From Panonychus citri (taxonomy: Eukaryota; Arthropoda; Arachnida; Trombidiformes; Tetranychidae), in contig NW_026515433.1 in the NCBI RefSeq assembly GCF_014898815.1, positions 704,501 to 768,500 of the forward strand: a stretch of 64,000 nucleotides of DNA, written 5' to 3'. The position numbers and the translations under genes were made by a program. How positions within the stretch are numbered: position 1 is the stretch's first letter; each line of letters starts with the position of its first letter. Below the pieces are notes generated by a model, which had not been told where the DNA came from, made no database searches, and saw nothing but the letters and a program-made list of their open reading frames with translations. Of the stretch, positions 49,766 to 62,707 are shown in pieces.

Positions 49766-49848
49766 GATAAACCTATCTAGAGGTCATTTAAATTTTTTTT
49801 GAAGAGAAGAACAAAAAATTATTCCACTGACCTCTAGATAGGTTCATC
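49766..49848. repeat. Inverted repeat with 17-bp perfect arms
   Basis: Left arm AACCTATCTAGAGGTCA (49770-49786) and right arm TGACCTCTAGATAGGTT (49828-49844) are exact reverse complements. One mismatch further out the pairing extends to GAT, giving about 21 bp per arm around a 41-base AT-rich loop. A second AAATGACCTC at 49852-49861 can also pair with the left arm. It starts where the SELENOI fragment ends. Probably a small foldback element or the hairpin end of a duplication. Confidence 0.75.
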
Positions 49849-50004
49849 TTGAAATGACCTCAATGACCTTGAAACTTTTTATACTATGTCCTTCAGTCCT
49901 GATATGTATCTGTACGAGGTTTTATCTTTTTAAACTCATTGGTTCTTTACTTGTAACTAAAAATCTGCGTAAAATGAAGTTGAATAGCCCTGTATAAACC
50001 CACA

Positions 50005-50119
50005 AGGTGATAAGAAAGTTCGTGTGAGGGAAAATAAGGATTAGAGATGCGCAGATAAACACTTACATTTCTAAATTCGGTTCAACCTCCATCTCCTTTC
50101 ACAAGAACTTTCTTCTCAC
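50005..50119. repeat. Imperfect inverted repeat
   Basis: AGAAAGTTCGTGTGAGGG near 50013-50030 pairs with CCTTTCACAAGAACTTTCT at 50095-50113, with few mismatches and some extension on both sides; the loop is about 63 bases. It has no open frame and is of unknown origin. Confidence 0.55.
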
Positions 50120-51013
50120 TCTGTATATATTTTTATGAAAATAGTTCAAAATACCACTCTATGCTATAGCTAAGCTCAAAATTTGATGTAAAAGTTTGAT
50201 TCCGTAAGCATTGTCTCTAATAATGAAACCAAATGGCTGATTGACAATAAATCGAGAATCTCGTGATCGAATTAAAATGGAAAGTTTGTAATGTCCTATT
50301 CCGTTGATCTTTGCTTGTATTCATTAATCCTTTGGTATCATTGGTCCAAGTTCGTTTATTATTTTGAATTTTCTTACGAAACCTTCGGATCAGCCTAAAT
50401 AATTGAAACGCTCTTTTGTATTTTACTATTACAATTTAATCTACAAGCAAATCGTTGGTTACATTTTTATTGTTCCAATAATCGTTGGCTATAAGTGATA
50501 CATTTTTATTGAAGTTAAACAATTTTAGCTTACAGTTAAGACGTTTCTCGATCAGTTAAATAGTTAAAATCTAAGGAATTTGTAAGCTGATTCGGTCTAA
50601 TTGTGGATATAACGTTGTGCTTTTATTTAAACATAATTACGGTTTAATTGGGGTAGTTAAGTCAGCTGGTTTCTCGCCCACGCCCTGTGAACACAAAAGT
50701 AATAAGGGTTTGATTGTTAATTAGCTCTCAAATGATAAAGACTCTAATAGTTAATAACTAAAGGGTGTTTCGTTCAAAAACGGCCAAAGTAAACAAACTT
50801 ATCTCAATGAATGTCTCAATCTACCTTAAAAAATGATATCAATGATGATTAAGAAAAAGATAAGATGAAATTGAAGGTGAAAATGAAAAATCACAGAGAT
50901 CAAAGGCAAAGTATTGATCTTTTCCCTATCATCTTTATCATCTTTTTAGGTGAGTTAAGTTACTGATTAGTTTTTTTTACCTTGGTCATTTTTAAACGAA
51001 ACAGACTTTAATA
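50120..51013. other. Spacer downstream of TOGARAM
   Basis: AT-rich sequence with the TOGARAM 3' UTR on its right side (minus strand). No gene or RNA was recognised. A fourth TOG domain was looked for here and was not found. Confidence 0.6.
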
Positions 51014-54000
51014 TTAGTTGTCGAAACTTACTCTTCGTTTAATACTTTCTAAAATACCACAAATATTGCGATAAGTTCCCGGGGTAACGTGTTTACGAAG
51101 TAATTTATCGAATTGATTGTGATTAAGTAAAACAGCGAATATCTTGCGACCATAAAATCGAGTATGCGGTGAACCATCTTGAAGAAACTTCGAAGATGAT
51201 TGAAGTAAATGCTCACCAATGTCTTTAGGACCCATCAGACATTTAACAGGTCCCATTTTTTCAACAAGAGTTGACAAGAAAAAAGCTGCAGTTCGACGAA
51301 CATTCATATTACGATGACTAGAAAATAGAAAAATTTAGACATTCGATGAGAATCAAAATGAAATCAATCGTTCTTATAACTTACTTGGCTCCCCAATGAA
51401 CAAGAACAAGTGCCGATTTGATCTGTGGCATTTCCTCCACCATTAACATTAGCGCCTTCTCACAATCTTCACGAATGAATGAAGCATTTTCAGAGCATTT
51501 GGCCAAAAGTGCAGACCCGATGAGCTCAATCTCCTTGAAAAATAAATGAAATTATATTGAAAAATGTACATATTATAATAGATTGAGATGAAACTTACAG
51601 ATTCAATAGATTTTTTCATTTTACCAAAAAGATCACCTAAAGTAAATATCGCTGATCTCGATACACTTGATCTGAGATTTTTGACCTCATCGACCAACGA
51701 AACGATGACAGAGTGAAAGTCCTTTTGTAGAATTGACGGATGAAAAGAGGCTAACCTAGTGATCGCTAGCATTCCTTCAACCTTGGTTGTCCAAGCATCT
51801 TCCCCGAAAGCGGCCAGAGCCGCTCTCAGTGCTTCCTGTGGATTATCAAAAGAGCCTTCGGTTTTGACCACATTCTCCATAATATGCCTAATATTGGCAT
51901 TCGGAGGAATAGCTGGTTGAATTCGAATCATGTGATATTGTGGTTGTCTATAAATGGGAGATGAGCTTCGTGAGGCTCGTTTTCGACCTCCGACAAGAAT
52001 TGATTTTCTTTTCATTCCAGGAGTTTGAGATTTTGGCTTAACTTCATTCGTTTTGATTACTTGTTCATTTTCAACAATTGTATTATCTTCATTTTCAATT
52101 GTTTGTTGATCATCATTCTCATTATCATCTTCATGATTAGTCTCATTATTATCTTGTTTAATCTCTTCTTGATCATTAGCCTGATCATTATCATCACTTT
52201 TCGATGACGATAAACTTGAATTGTCACAATTGTCATCATTTTCTGTTGTACGTTTGATCATCTTGCTATTAGTTTCATCATTTTTGTCAACTTGATTTAA
52301 CCGGACTCTTTGATCACTTTCAGGCTGACCAGTCAACTTATCACTTATAAGTGGTAGATCACTTGAAGAGCAATTATCATTGCACTTAATATTGGACTTT
52401 CCTTCGTCATCTGGAAGACTTTGCTTGACCATCGTTTGTTTATCTCCTAATCAAATAGAAATAAAATGAAATCTAATTAATAATCAAGTTCTCGTTCTAA
52501 CTTATATTCAAAATCACCTTCATTTTTATCCTCACTTTGATTGTCCTCTGATTCAGTTGGCTGATCAATACTGACCGATGGTAAAACTGACGAACGTCGA
52601 TTCGTTTTTGATTCTTGATTGTCTTTTGATTGCCCATCAGTTGATCTGTAATCATAAATGAAATACTAATTAGCATCAATAATTTGATTTAATGACTTTA
52701 TTATCCTCTTAAGTTGATCAATTTTCTTGTTTTGTCATTAATATAATGACTAATGATAAGTTGATCAGTAAATTGACCGAAATGCTAATAAGAGCTTGAA
52801 TTGATTGTGATCATTTAAAATCATAATCATCATTTTTAGGCTGATTGTAATATTTTAACGATTAACTGTATCGTGAAAACAACTAATTTTTACCAATTCA
52901 TTATTGAACAAGGACATTGTTAGTAAATTAAGCTTTAATCAGGTCGAATTTATCAACATTGATTAAAATTCATGAAACGTTGACCATTCAATTAAGTATT
53001 CAAAGGGTGTATGTAAACTAATTGTCTTCTAATCAACAGTTTTAGTCGATAGATTGTAAATCAAGAACCAAACAAAATAATCATAAAATCAAGTGTATTA
53101 ATCAAACTAATTGATACCAATTATTAAAAGATTATATTACTTGATAAGTTGTATGTATTGCTCTCGTTTGTAACAATCAATGATAAACAGATTGTAAGTT
53201 AATTAAAGTTGATAAAAAGTCTTACTAATCATATTATAATTAACGGTTGTTGAGGGAATCAATTAGTTGATTAAATTTACCTTTGGGGATCCATTTGCAT
53301 ATTAGTTGACCCTCTTCTTGAACCAATTCCTTGATTCTTTGGGATATTTAAAGACGATTCATGACAATTAACTGGATCATCTTCATGGTAATTGTGACAG
53401 GGTGGACTTGGTATCAATGTTGAACTCGGTCGTTCAAAGGCTATGTCAAAATCTGATTCTGTTTGAAATGAATTTCGTTTTTCAGGTGAACTGGGAACTG
53501 AGTGAGGATAAGATGAAATTTGAACACTTTTTCTCCTATTATTTGGGTAAAAAAATTCATTTTCATGTTGATTAGCAAGATGATGATTGTGATGATGATG
53601 ATGATGGTGATGACGATAAGTATCAGGATGGTGTGATTGTTCAGGTTGAGACTCTGTGAGTCCAACCGTTGTTATACTTGGCATTGAGAATGCACGATTA
53701 TCACGATGGTTAACTAATAAGCCAATATTATCGTTGTGAAACGATTCATCGTAACTTTGACTCATTTGTGATTCAATTTCATCATCAGCATTATGGTCAC
53801 AATTATCTGTACCAGTGGGAGGATGATTATTGTGATCAGCTGTATTTGGATCGAAATTAAGTTTTTGGTAAGATGAATGATGAGCTTGATGTTGGTGAGA
53901 ATTGTAGTCGGTTAACTGGCTGAATGAGCTGCGTCTAGAACTTTTATCAAGTTCGTGGTCGAACTTTTTTGTCCAGTCAGCAGTTTTTGATCGGCTTGAT

Positions 54001-57000
54001 ATCGCTAATAAAGATCAATTTCAAAGTGGGAAGATGGAAATAAGATAAGCAAAGGTCATTAAATCCAAGTCCGATTAAGTTGGTGTCAAGGTTGGAAAAT
54101 TTCAGTCTTATAAACAAGCTTCCTTATAAGTAGCTGAATGATAACCTTAATTGTTGCTGGTTGTGGTTGATCAACCGGAGTTCATAGATCATTTTCATGT
54201 TGATCATGATGAGTTAATCAATGACTTGACTGTCATAACAATCATAATCTACGGTCAAGAATATACAAATGATATTTGCTTTATATTTTTTTCAATGTTT
54301 GTTTTTCCACTGCGGCGGAATTGATGTTCAGAATAATTTAATCAACTCACTGAATGATTGAAAATCATTTGAAACTCATTCTCATGGTTGTTTACATGGT
54401 GATTGTATTGACTTATTTCAAGTTGAAACTGTTCAGTAAAAAACTATGTATTAATATTATATGAATTAGAATATCTAACTAATCAATCAATTTAATTAGT
54501 ATTGCTGAGGATAATTCAATATTCATTACGGATTAATAGACATCAAATAATTGAAACTTATGCATTGGTCATTTTATTTTGTTTTTTCATGATGATGGAC
54601 TGAATCAAAAGTCATGATTGATTGTCTGAGAACTTAATTTATTGATTAAAAAATGTAGATTGAAATGAATCAATCACCAAATCGTCACAATCAATAACAA
54701 ATCTAATCTAATAATAGCTAAACAATTAAATTGATTGTTCACAAATATTCATCACGATCGTCAAGTAATTTAATTCATATGAAAACAAATTGAATTGGTG
54801 GACAATCAAGGTTAATTGTTGATTCGTAAGTAAATCACAGACGAGAAATATTAAAAGTCTAGATTGTAACTAATTGTTTGAAAAGTGTTACAGTTAAAAT
54901 AAATTGTTAATAGTTTGTTATTATTTTTCAAACAAGGAGTGAAAGTTAATTAGGTTAAGATGAATGAGGATTAATTGTAACATTTAATTGAGATGATTTG
55001 TTTCGTGTATTTTAGATTCTCATGAATTGATTAGGGAAAATTTCCATTAAAAGAGAGAGAGCAGAAAGTGGACATTCATATTGGTCAAGAGATTAATTCG
55101 TGACTAAGATTCACTCTGATTACGATTAGATATATAGTATATTCCTGATGATAACTATTAACTTTCTTGAGGATTGGATAGCATAGAAATTATCAGAATT
55201 GTTGATGAATATTATCAATGATTTACATTCATTGAAACAATTTTCAATTCAATTGACATGAAATTGTCACGATAATATGTTATACTAAATGAATACTCAG
55301 TTAACAGTCAAGGTTTATAAATATTCACGATTACAAATCAGTAAATTCATTGGAAATTAATTGCTACCTTAATTTACCTAAATAATTATTAACCTGTGAT
55401 GCAATAATACATAGAAATACATTCAAATTTGTTGAATTATTTATCATTAAAACACCATGGAAAGATGCTCCTTATTCTGGAACAATTTAGTTCAACTTTC
55501 ATAATTAAAACTAACAATCTAATAACTCAGAGCTTTAGAATCACCTGAAGATGAGTGGGCTGATAAAAGGTAATTAATGATATCAATTAACTTTTAACAC
55601 TCTTTTGTTATAAATGTAAGTGTAATTCAACTTAGAAAAAGTTTCGAAAAAGTTTGGAAAGTTCGAAGTGAAAAAAGTTCTAATTGATTATGTTTCTTAC
55701 CTGAGCTCGCACTTGAACAAGTTGCTACAGCCAAATGTTGCTTGAATCTCATGAAATAGTATCGCCATAAATCACGGCCTAATAATTGATACAAGAATTA
55801 ATCATTATTACAATTAACTCGGTTGCAAAGGGAACAATTAAACTTTTTTCAGAGACTAATTTTCTAATTGTTAAAAGATAAAATTAAGCTTTTTCTTAAT
55901 TGTTTTCAGCATCGATTTCTACTTAGGTAATACCTTTCATGGTTTTTTGTTGTTTTCACTACGTGATGGTCAGTATAATGGTCAACATTTGAAAATATTG
56001 AATAAAAAGCAAGGAGAGAAAGATAATTGTGAGCTAATTATTGTTGATCAGATATCGGGAAATTAATGATTATCGGAATAATTTAATTATCTATTGTAGA
56101 GCAAACATAATTGAGGTCAATTGATTAGCTATTTACTTTTCCCTCAAAATATCAACTAATTGTTGACCATTAATGTAAATTATCATTCAGATAAATATCT
56201 CATTAACTACTGATTCTGTCTCTATGGTGGTCATTGTATTGGTATCATATTTTTTTTATTGGTCAATCAATGTTTTTAATTGTCACGTGAGTTTGAGTTT
56301 GACCTAAATGGTTTTTGTTTTTCTCAACAATTTGATTATTAATATTGGTTTGAGACTAACTGAGATTAATTAGATTCTGATTCTGTGGTCAACCATGCAA
56401 TCAGTGGTCAGAGTATTTTTGATTGTCCATCTCCCAAATATTATTAGTTTAGTAATTAAAATCAAACTCTGATAATCAGGTCACAGGTAATGGCCCGTTG
56501 GTTATAATCACTTATCATGGTGATAGGTTCTGAAACTTTATGGATCACAATTAATTCAAATTATATTCATTGGTCACCATATTAGACTTTTATTAATATA
56601 TTTCATCTGGTGGATTAATTGTTGCAAAAATAAAGTTCATTGGGAGGTGACAATTTATATTGATTGGTTGTCGTAATTACTTTGATAGAGACTGATATTC
56701 ATCGTGATGAATGATTATCATCAAGGAAGATAAAAGACTGACCATTGGTCAAGAGGTCATTGACTTTGGTTATTTAGGCGAGACGATGAATGATTTGATT
56801 GGTAAAATTTATGATTAATTAGAATAATTTATAAAACAATAAGTTAATTAACTTACTTTTCATTGATTCATCACTTTGTTCACTCTTTTCATCTTCTGAA
56901 GTTAAACAATTTACTAATGGACGTTGGTCATCATGTCCATCATCATCATCGACCTGAAAAAAGAACATTCATCAATAAAAAGATTCGAAAATTAGAACAG

Positions 57001-59601
57001 AAAAAAATCAATCGAACCCTAGAAATAATTCACGATCATTTTGATCTTAATTCTTTGGGAGGTATTTTCTCAATAATATTGATCAAGTTACGATAACATT
57101 TGATTGTCGATTCCAAGATTCAAAGGTTACTGTTAACTTTTTCACGGTTAATTGATTGACTGGATTGTCAATAAACCAATGGTCAGTTTATTGACCACAA
57201 GTAAACCCAAAATGTTTATGCTCTATGATAATTCATTTACCTGAAACATTTGATTAGGTTCATTTGATTTAGAATCAATTTTATCACTTTCGGGTTCACT
57301 TTCTGTCAATAGGTTTGGATTTTTGAAATGAAAACCTTCCGCTTCGGCCTGTTTCATGGTGTACCGTCGATACTGTTCATTAAACCGACCTAAATAGTGA
57401 TGATTCAATTTGGGTGGTGTCCCGATGTGAGGGACTGTAGATGAGGCCAATAGAACCCATTCAATGTCTGCTTCGGATGTCGATGGAAACCAACCCGAAA
57501 AATTAGATACATTTAAAACGTATCTCAACGAGCCATCGGGATTACATCGGGGCAAATCACGACGTGAAAGTCGAGCCTGAAATTGATTAAATTATCGCAA
57601 TTAATTTACTGTTGGACAATTATTAGAATAGACTGTTGAACTTACTTGAACAGCATTGAGAAGACCTTCTGATTCTGATGTTTGTTCAATCGCGGAAACA
57701 GTTGATAACAATGTGTCCAGTCTCGAGGGTCCGAGGGCTTGAGCAATAACAGCGATTGATTCAAGGGCTGATAGTCTTACTTGTCGCTTCGGGTCGATCA
57801 ACATTGTTGATATTTCATAAGTTATCCTGTGAAGATTGAATTCAGTTCGAGGAAACATTAACAAGGCAAAAGTGACCCGATTAATTATTTCCTCACGAAC
57901 TTTTGGATTTCGGTTGAATTTATGTCGTAAAAGCATATCTAGTACATTCTGTGGAGGCCAATGTAACATAAGTCGATGAATGGCCTTGATATCATGTTCC
58001 CTTACCACTGATCGTCCATCACCAAGACGTTTTAATAAAATTTCAATCACTGTATCTAAACACGGATAAGCTGAAACTCCAAGTCGAGCAACAATCAACT
58101 CAATCATTTCGAGACCAATCAAAGTAACCTTAAAATTTGGATTATTAACAGTCACCGAGATAAAAGAGTCCAAAAATCGAGGTAAATATGGGATGAGAGC
58201 GGCAACATGAGAATCAGGAGCTTCTTTCAGAATTGAAATCATCTGATTGAGACCTTCGAGTTTCTCGTTCATTTTGCTTGATGTCGATCGATTGTGAACT
58301 GCGACCGGAAAAATACCATAGATTAGAACATATTCCCTGGCGAAGTTTGATTTACATTCACTTGCATTAGACGCGAGTTCACTTGCCGAATCGCCGGTCA
58401 TTAATCGATCTTGTGGTTCGTTAATATTTTCACATTCAACTCCTTGACCACCAACATTGTCTTGACCAATTAAAGTTTCATTTTCATCTAAAGCACATTC
58501 ACCAAATGATGATTTAGGTAAGTCGTTCGTTGTAATTAACTTTTCTATCGGGACAAATGATTCATTTGATTGGTTTGCATTCACTTGATTAGAATCCCTT
58601 TTAATTATATCTTCACCTTCATTATCGCAATCATTGATTGGCTCATTTTTAATTAGATCGGGCTCTTGTCGTCCTCCCGAATCAGCTGTTGATGCTCGAG
58701 ATAAAACTTTTTGATAAAGACTAACAGTTTCCTGTGAAAGATGTTGAAGATACAAACGAAAGGTCTCATTCCCGACGAGGCTGTGAAGCCGTTGCATGGC
58801 CAAAAATATGGGATAAAATAACGAAGCATCCGAATGAACTAAAAGGTGACCTAAAGATTGTACCAAGGGAAAGAGATTCTCTTTCGAAAATTCTTCAGTA
58901 AAAAGAAGTGGTAAACTAAGAACGCACCCTTTTTGTGCCGATTTATCATGCGATTCAAGACCGTACTGAATGTACAGACGAAGTACCTTTTGTAGGTTGT
59001 TGGTGTATCTCATGTAGACATGAAGAAGTCTCAATGAGGCTCGACGGACATCGGTCACTTCATGGCCTAAATTGGGAACAACTCGAGGTAAAATGATGGC
59101 CATGCAAGGATCTAGATCGTGTTCACCCATATGAGGCGTTATGTCGACGATTAACATGGTACATTCACAGACCACTTTCCATTTCGAGTCGATCAACATT
59201 GGATAAAAAGCTTCAAAAAACTGCATTCGATCAACGTCCGGCAATTGACCTCCACTTTTTTTCAATAACTTACGAAGATCTCGAAGCACGTCCGCTCGTC
59301 GTGATCCTGAATGTTCAACAATATGACGAAGAAGTGAGGCCAATTCAGAAGGGTAAGAGCCATTAGATGAATTAAGATGCAATGTAACCGGATGTCGACG
59401 CGACTCAACGGACTGATTGACACGAGAGGATGATTGATGTGCCTGTTGATTGTGATGATGATTTTGGTGATGGTGATGTCGTTGTGAGGGGTTAATTGTT
59501 ACATGTCTGGTTGAATCACTGATTCCAATTGGAAGGGTTGACGATGCCAATGATTCTCGAGCCGATGAATCGAGTGTCGTCTCAAAATCTCCCATACTCA
59601 T
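51014..59601 (-). CDS. TOGARAM/Crescerin-like TOG-array protein
   Basis: Tubulin-binding protein of the ciliary TOG-array family (TOGARAM1/2, CHE-12), which sets axoneme length and stability. Exons on the minus strand, 5' to 3': 59601-57646, 57576-57241, 56953-56857, 55778-55701, 54004-53281, 52645-52518, 52446-51599, 51533-51385, 51317-51014; the phases agree and give 1,539 residues. TOG1 lies at about 90-310 (LLRHIVEHSGSRRADVLRDL, VPNLGHEVTDVRRASLRLL) and TOG2 at about 430-640 (NPNFKVTLIGLEMIELI, KVREEIINRVTFALLMFP, NAVQARLSRRDLPR). A long linker follows, with acidic, His-rich and Glu/Asp-rich stretches. One C-terminal TOG ends the protein (EVKNLRSSVSRSAIFTLGDL, SFIREDCEKALMLMVEEMP, RFYGRKIFAVLL). 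Vertebrate members have a further TOG after this one; here a stop follows. The ATG at 59601 is the first Met of the frame, but the frame stays open upstream to about 59694, so an earlier coding exon is possible. Confidence 0.88.
52646..53280 (-). other. Intron of TOGARAM
   Basis: 635-bp AT-rich intron between linker exons. Nothing else was seen. Confidence 0.6.
54005..56856 (-). other. Two TOGARAM introns flanking a 78-bp exon
   Basis: Two introns (54005-55700 and 55779-56856) surround the short exon 55701-55778. Both are AT-rich with no gene recognised. The exon was accepted because it has clean splice sites and the phase 1 entry and exit needed to join its neighbours. Confidence 0.6.
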
Positions 59602-60155
59602 TGTCGATTTAATTGTTTTAGATTTTTGTTTCACTCGTAATCGGGATAATCGCTGAGGTGGTCGGTAAGCTGGATTTCGCCGTTGATCCAGTTATATTGA
59701 GTTAACAAAAAAGGAAACATTTGAAAAATTGAAACATTTTAAATGGTCAAATTAACTAATTAACAAAAGTTTATCCTCGATTCAAGATAAACAAAACTAA
59801 TTGTGAATTATGATTCTAATCTTGATCGAGTAATTCATATTCGACTCATATTTCTCCCTCGGATATGTTTTCACAAGAAAACATCAAAATAGTAACTAAG
59901 GTAACAAACTAAATTCTCTCAGTATCTTGATAATTTAACAACAAAATTAAATCGATCAATTGACCTGATAACTTTTTCATTTTTTCTTTGTAGTTCCACC
60001 GGAGACGTAGAGATGGCGCTGAAAGAACAGAAAATGTGATCACAACGTGTGAGTTTTTTTCTTCATGTTTATGTTTTGAATCTTTTTAAAAGGTCTAGTT
60101 GTTTGTTAATTGTTTTCTATGTTTCTAATCATTTGAATAACTTTCGAAATAGAAA
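59602..60155. promoter_or_regulatory. Shared divergent promoter of TOGARAM and UTP14
   Basis: The start codons of TOGARAM (minus) and UTP14 (plus) are 554 bp apart and point away from each other, so the two genes probably share a promoter region. On the UTP14 side, a first untranslated exon ends at about 60048 (CGT|GTGAGT), and its intron closes at 60152 (AAATAG), four bases before the ATG. No TATA box is obvious. A palindrome-like CTGGAT to ATCCAG pair sits near 59670-59691. Confidence 0.5.
60013..60039 (+). promoter_or_regulatory. Upstream ORF in the UTP14 5' leader
   Basis: ATGGCGCTGAAAG opens an eight-codon frame closed by TGA inside the predicted 5' untranslated exon of UTP14, in a strong start context (AGATGG). 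If the leader is as predicted, it could lower translation of the main frame. Confidence 0.4.
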
Positions 60156-62317
60156 ATGGCCTCTCAAGAGAAGGTTAAGTCATCTTCGGACGACAAACTG
60201 TTGGACATTGATCTTGATGTTGATCCAACTGAAACCACTGAAGGAAAGGAAGGATTAACCAGCCTTGTGTCAACCGTTTCTTCATTATTCCAAAAGGATG
60301 ATAATAAAAGGATTACCAAAAGGAATGAACCTTCAACTGTATTCGGTGAACTTGGTTTATCCAGTGGTAAACAGGACAAGGTTGAAATTCACCATCTACT
60401 GAATAGTATTGTTGATAAAACTGGTAAAATTAAGAAACAAATCCGAAAGATAACCCATAAGAAGTTACTTCCATTGCCTCTTAATACACCATTGACCAAG
60501 AAGATTGAAAGACAAGTTAATTATGGAGAGACTGTTAAAGAAGTTTCTAAATGGGAACCGATTGTCAATAAGAATCGTGAAGCTCCTCAGCTTAGTTTTC
60601 CTCTGGAAAAGCCACAAGTAAAGTAAGTAAAGAATATGGAAATTTATTCAGCTTTACCGGATTCTCATGGTTCTTTTTTTTATTCTATTTGTACTTTTCT
60701 AGTGTTGCAGCAGCTGATAGTAAATTCAATCTCAAAATGTCCAATCCATTGAAAACAGAGATTGATCAACTACTTTCATCTTCAAGTCATGTTATTAAAA
60801 AGGAAAAGGTTCTTACCGATGCCGAGGAGAAATATTTGAATCAGATGAGCATTGAAGAAGCTCGGATGAGACATGCAAAGCTACAGAAAATGAGGGCTTT
60901 GATTGGCTATCAAGAGGCGAAATTAAAGAGAAAAGCAAAGATAAAGTCGAAAAAGTATCATAAAATGTTGAAGAAAGAAAAACTGAAAAACGAGATGAAA
61001 AATTTTGAACAGTTGAAACATAAAGATCCGGGAGCTGCTTTAGAGAAACTGACACAATTGGATAAGATGAGAGCTCTTGAAAGAGCGAGTTTGAAGCATC
61101 TCAATTCGGGTAAATGGGCAAAACAAAATCTTCTTCGAGCCAAATATGATACGAAAACACGAGAAGATATCAAGGAGCAAATGCATCTCAATCAAACTCT
61201 TCTTCGTAAGGCTGTGGTTGAGGAGGAAGAAGAAAATGAAGATGAAATCGATGCAACAAATGATGAAGATCTTGGAGAAGGTGAAATCATGATGGCAAGT
61301 GATGCTTATGATGATAAAATAGCAGAACCCAATCCTTGGTTAATAAGAAGCACCGCTAATGGTCAGAAATCTTTGTTAACTTCTTCGGAGATTATTGCTG
61401 AAAATGAGCAAGTTGCTGATGAAGAAGAGCCAGAAAAGATTATCAGTCCAATTGAAGAGACTAATCTAGTTAAGAAAGCGATTAAAACGAAAAAGTCAAA
61501 AAAAGAAATCACTCCAAAAGACATTGAACACAAAGTAAAAGAAAAAAGAAAAGAAAAGGTTAAAGTTCTGACGAAAAAAGCTGATGATGAGGAAGACGAA
61601 GAGGAAGAGAATGGTCAAGCGGAAGAAAATGACCAAGAGGAAGAGGAGCCGAATGACAACATTACGATTGATCCAAAGAAAATCTTAAATACTAAAGTGC
61701 AAGTCTTACAAACGACTATTCCGGATTATCACGAGATGGGAGCTGATGCGGACACAGATGATGAAGATGCCAATGTAACAAGTGACGATGATGACGAAGG
61801 ACAAAGAAAACTGATCGCCGAAGCCTTTGACGGAGATGATGTTGTGGTTGAATTCGTTCAAGACAAACGGGAGAAAATGGATGAAGAACAAGAGAAAAGT
61901 GTTAATAATTATCTACCTGGTTGGGGATCTTGGGCTGGGCCCGGTGTTAGGACCAACATTCGAAAGAAGAAACAATTTATTCAAAAAGCGGAAAAAAGAA
62001 AACGTCTCGATGAAAAGCTTCACAATGTCATCATTTCGGAAAACAAGGATAAAGCGATCGCCAAATTCATGGTAAAAGAATTACCTTATAATTGTAAAAA
62101 TGTTCCCGAGTTTGAGAAAAAGTTCAATGCACCGATCGGCCCCAATTGGAATCCTGAAACGCAATTTAGATTTAATATTGAACCTAAAATAATCACTGAA
62201 TTAGGTAAAATAATTGAACCAATTAACGAGAAGGCTTTGATCAATAGTAAACCAGGAAATAAACGTCGACCTTTGGATCAAGTGGCCAAAACATTGGGCG
62301 ATGTAATTCCAGTTTAA
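60156..62317 (+). CDS. UTP14: UTP14, U3 snoRNP / small-subunit processome component
   Basis: Nucleolar protein required for 18S rRNA processing; in yeast it activates the helicase Dhr1. Exons 60156-60622 and 60703-62317 join in phase (K-N junction) to 693 residues, slightly shorter than human UTP14A. Landmarks in order: TKKIERQVNYGETVKEVSKWEP in the first exon, then a Lys/Arg-rich coiled-coil region (KLQKMRALIGYQEAKLKRK, IKSKKYHKMLKK), LERASLKHLNSGKWAK, the NPWL motif followed by long Glu/Asp-rich tracts, and the conserved LPGWGSWAGPGV near the C-terminal third. The end of the protein, YNCKNVPEFEKKFNAPIGPNWNPE, is also typical. The ATG at 60156 directly follows a predicted 5' UTR splice acceptor and has a good AAAATGG context. 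Confidence 0.94.
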
Positions 62318-62707
62318 ATTGTTTTCTATTCGTAATTTAAATCTATTCTTATCCTGTAAATTAAATCAATTTAAAATTCTAATTGTAATCTTTCAATTTA
62401 AGTCACATGGTATGTTTCCATTGGCAACCTACAGCTGATTGAGAAAATATTTTCCTTAATGTTAAGATTTTGTCCAATCGGTGGAATCAGTTGATTAATT
62501 AATTGTGTCAACCTAATATTTAGATTATCTAATTGTCGATAATAATTATAGTTCGATGTGTTTTATGTTATGTGATTTTTGAGTGAAAAAAAAGATCATC
62601 ACAAGTTGTAAACAAATGAATTGTGGGTTTCGCTTCAATTGTGATTCTATTTCATCTCAATTTGATTACAAACTATTGGTAAATCTGGTAGATTGTCACA
62701 ATTAACA
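62318..62707. other. Spacer between UTP14 and WDR83
   Basis: 390 bp of AT-rich sequence holding the UTP14 3' UTR and the WDR83 promoter. Nothing else was recognised. Confidence 0.6.

Noticed and set aside
51014..59601. CLASP or XMAP215 identity for the TOG protein
   Set aside because: Two N-terminal TOGs, a long linker and a C-terminal TOG with EVKNLRSSVSR follow the TOGARAM/Crescerin order rather than the CLASP or XMAP215 pattern.
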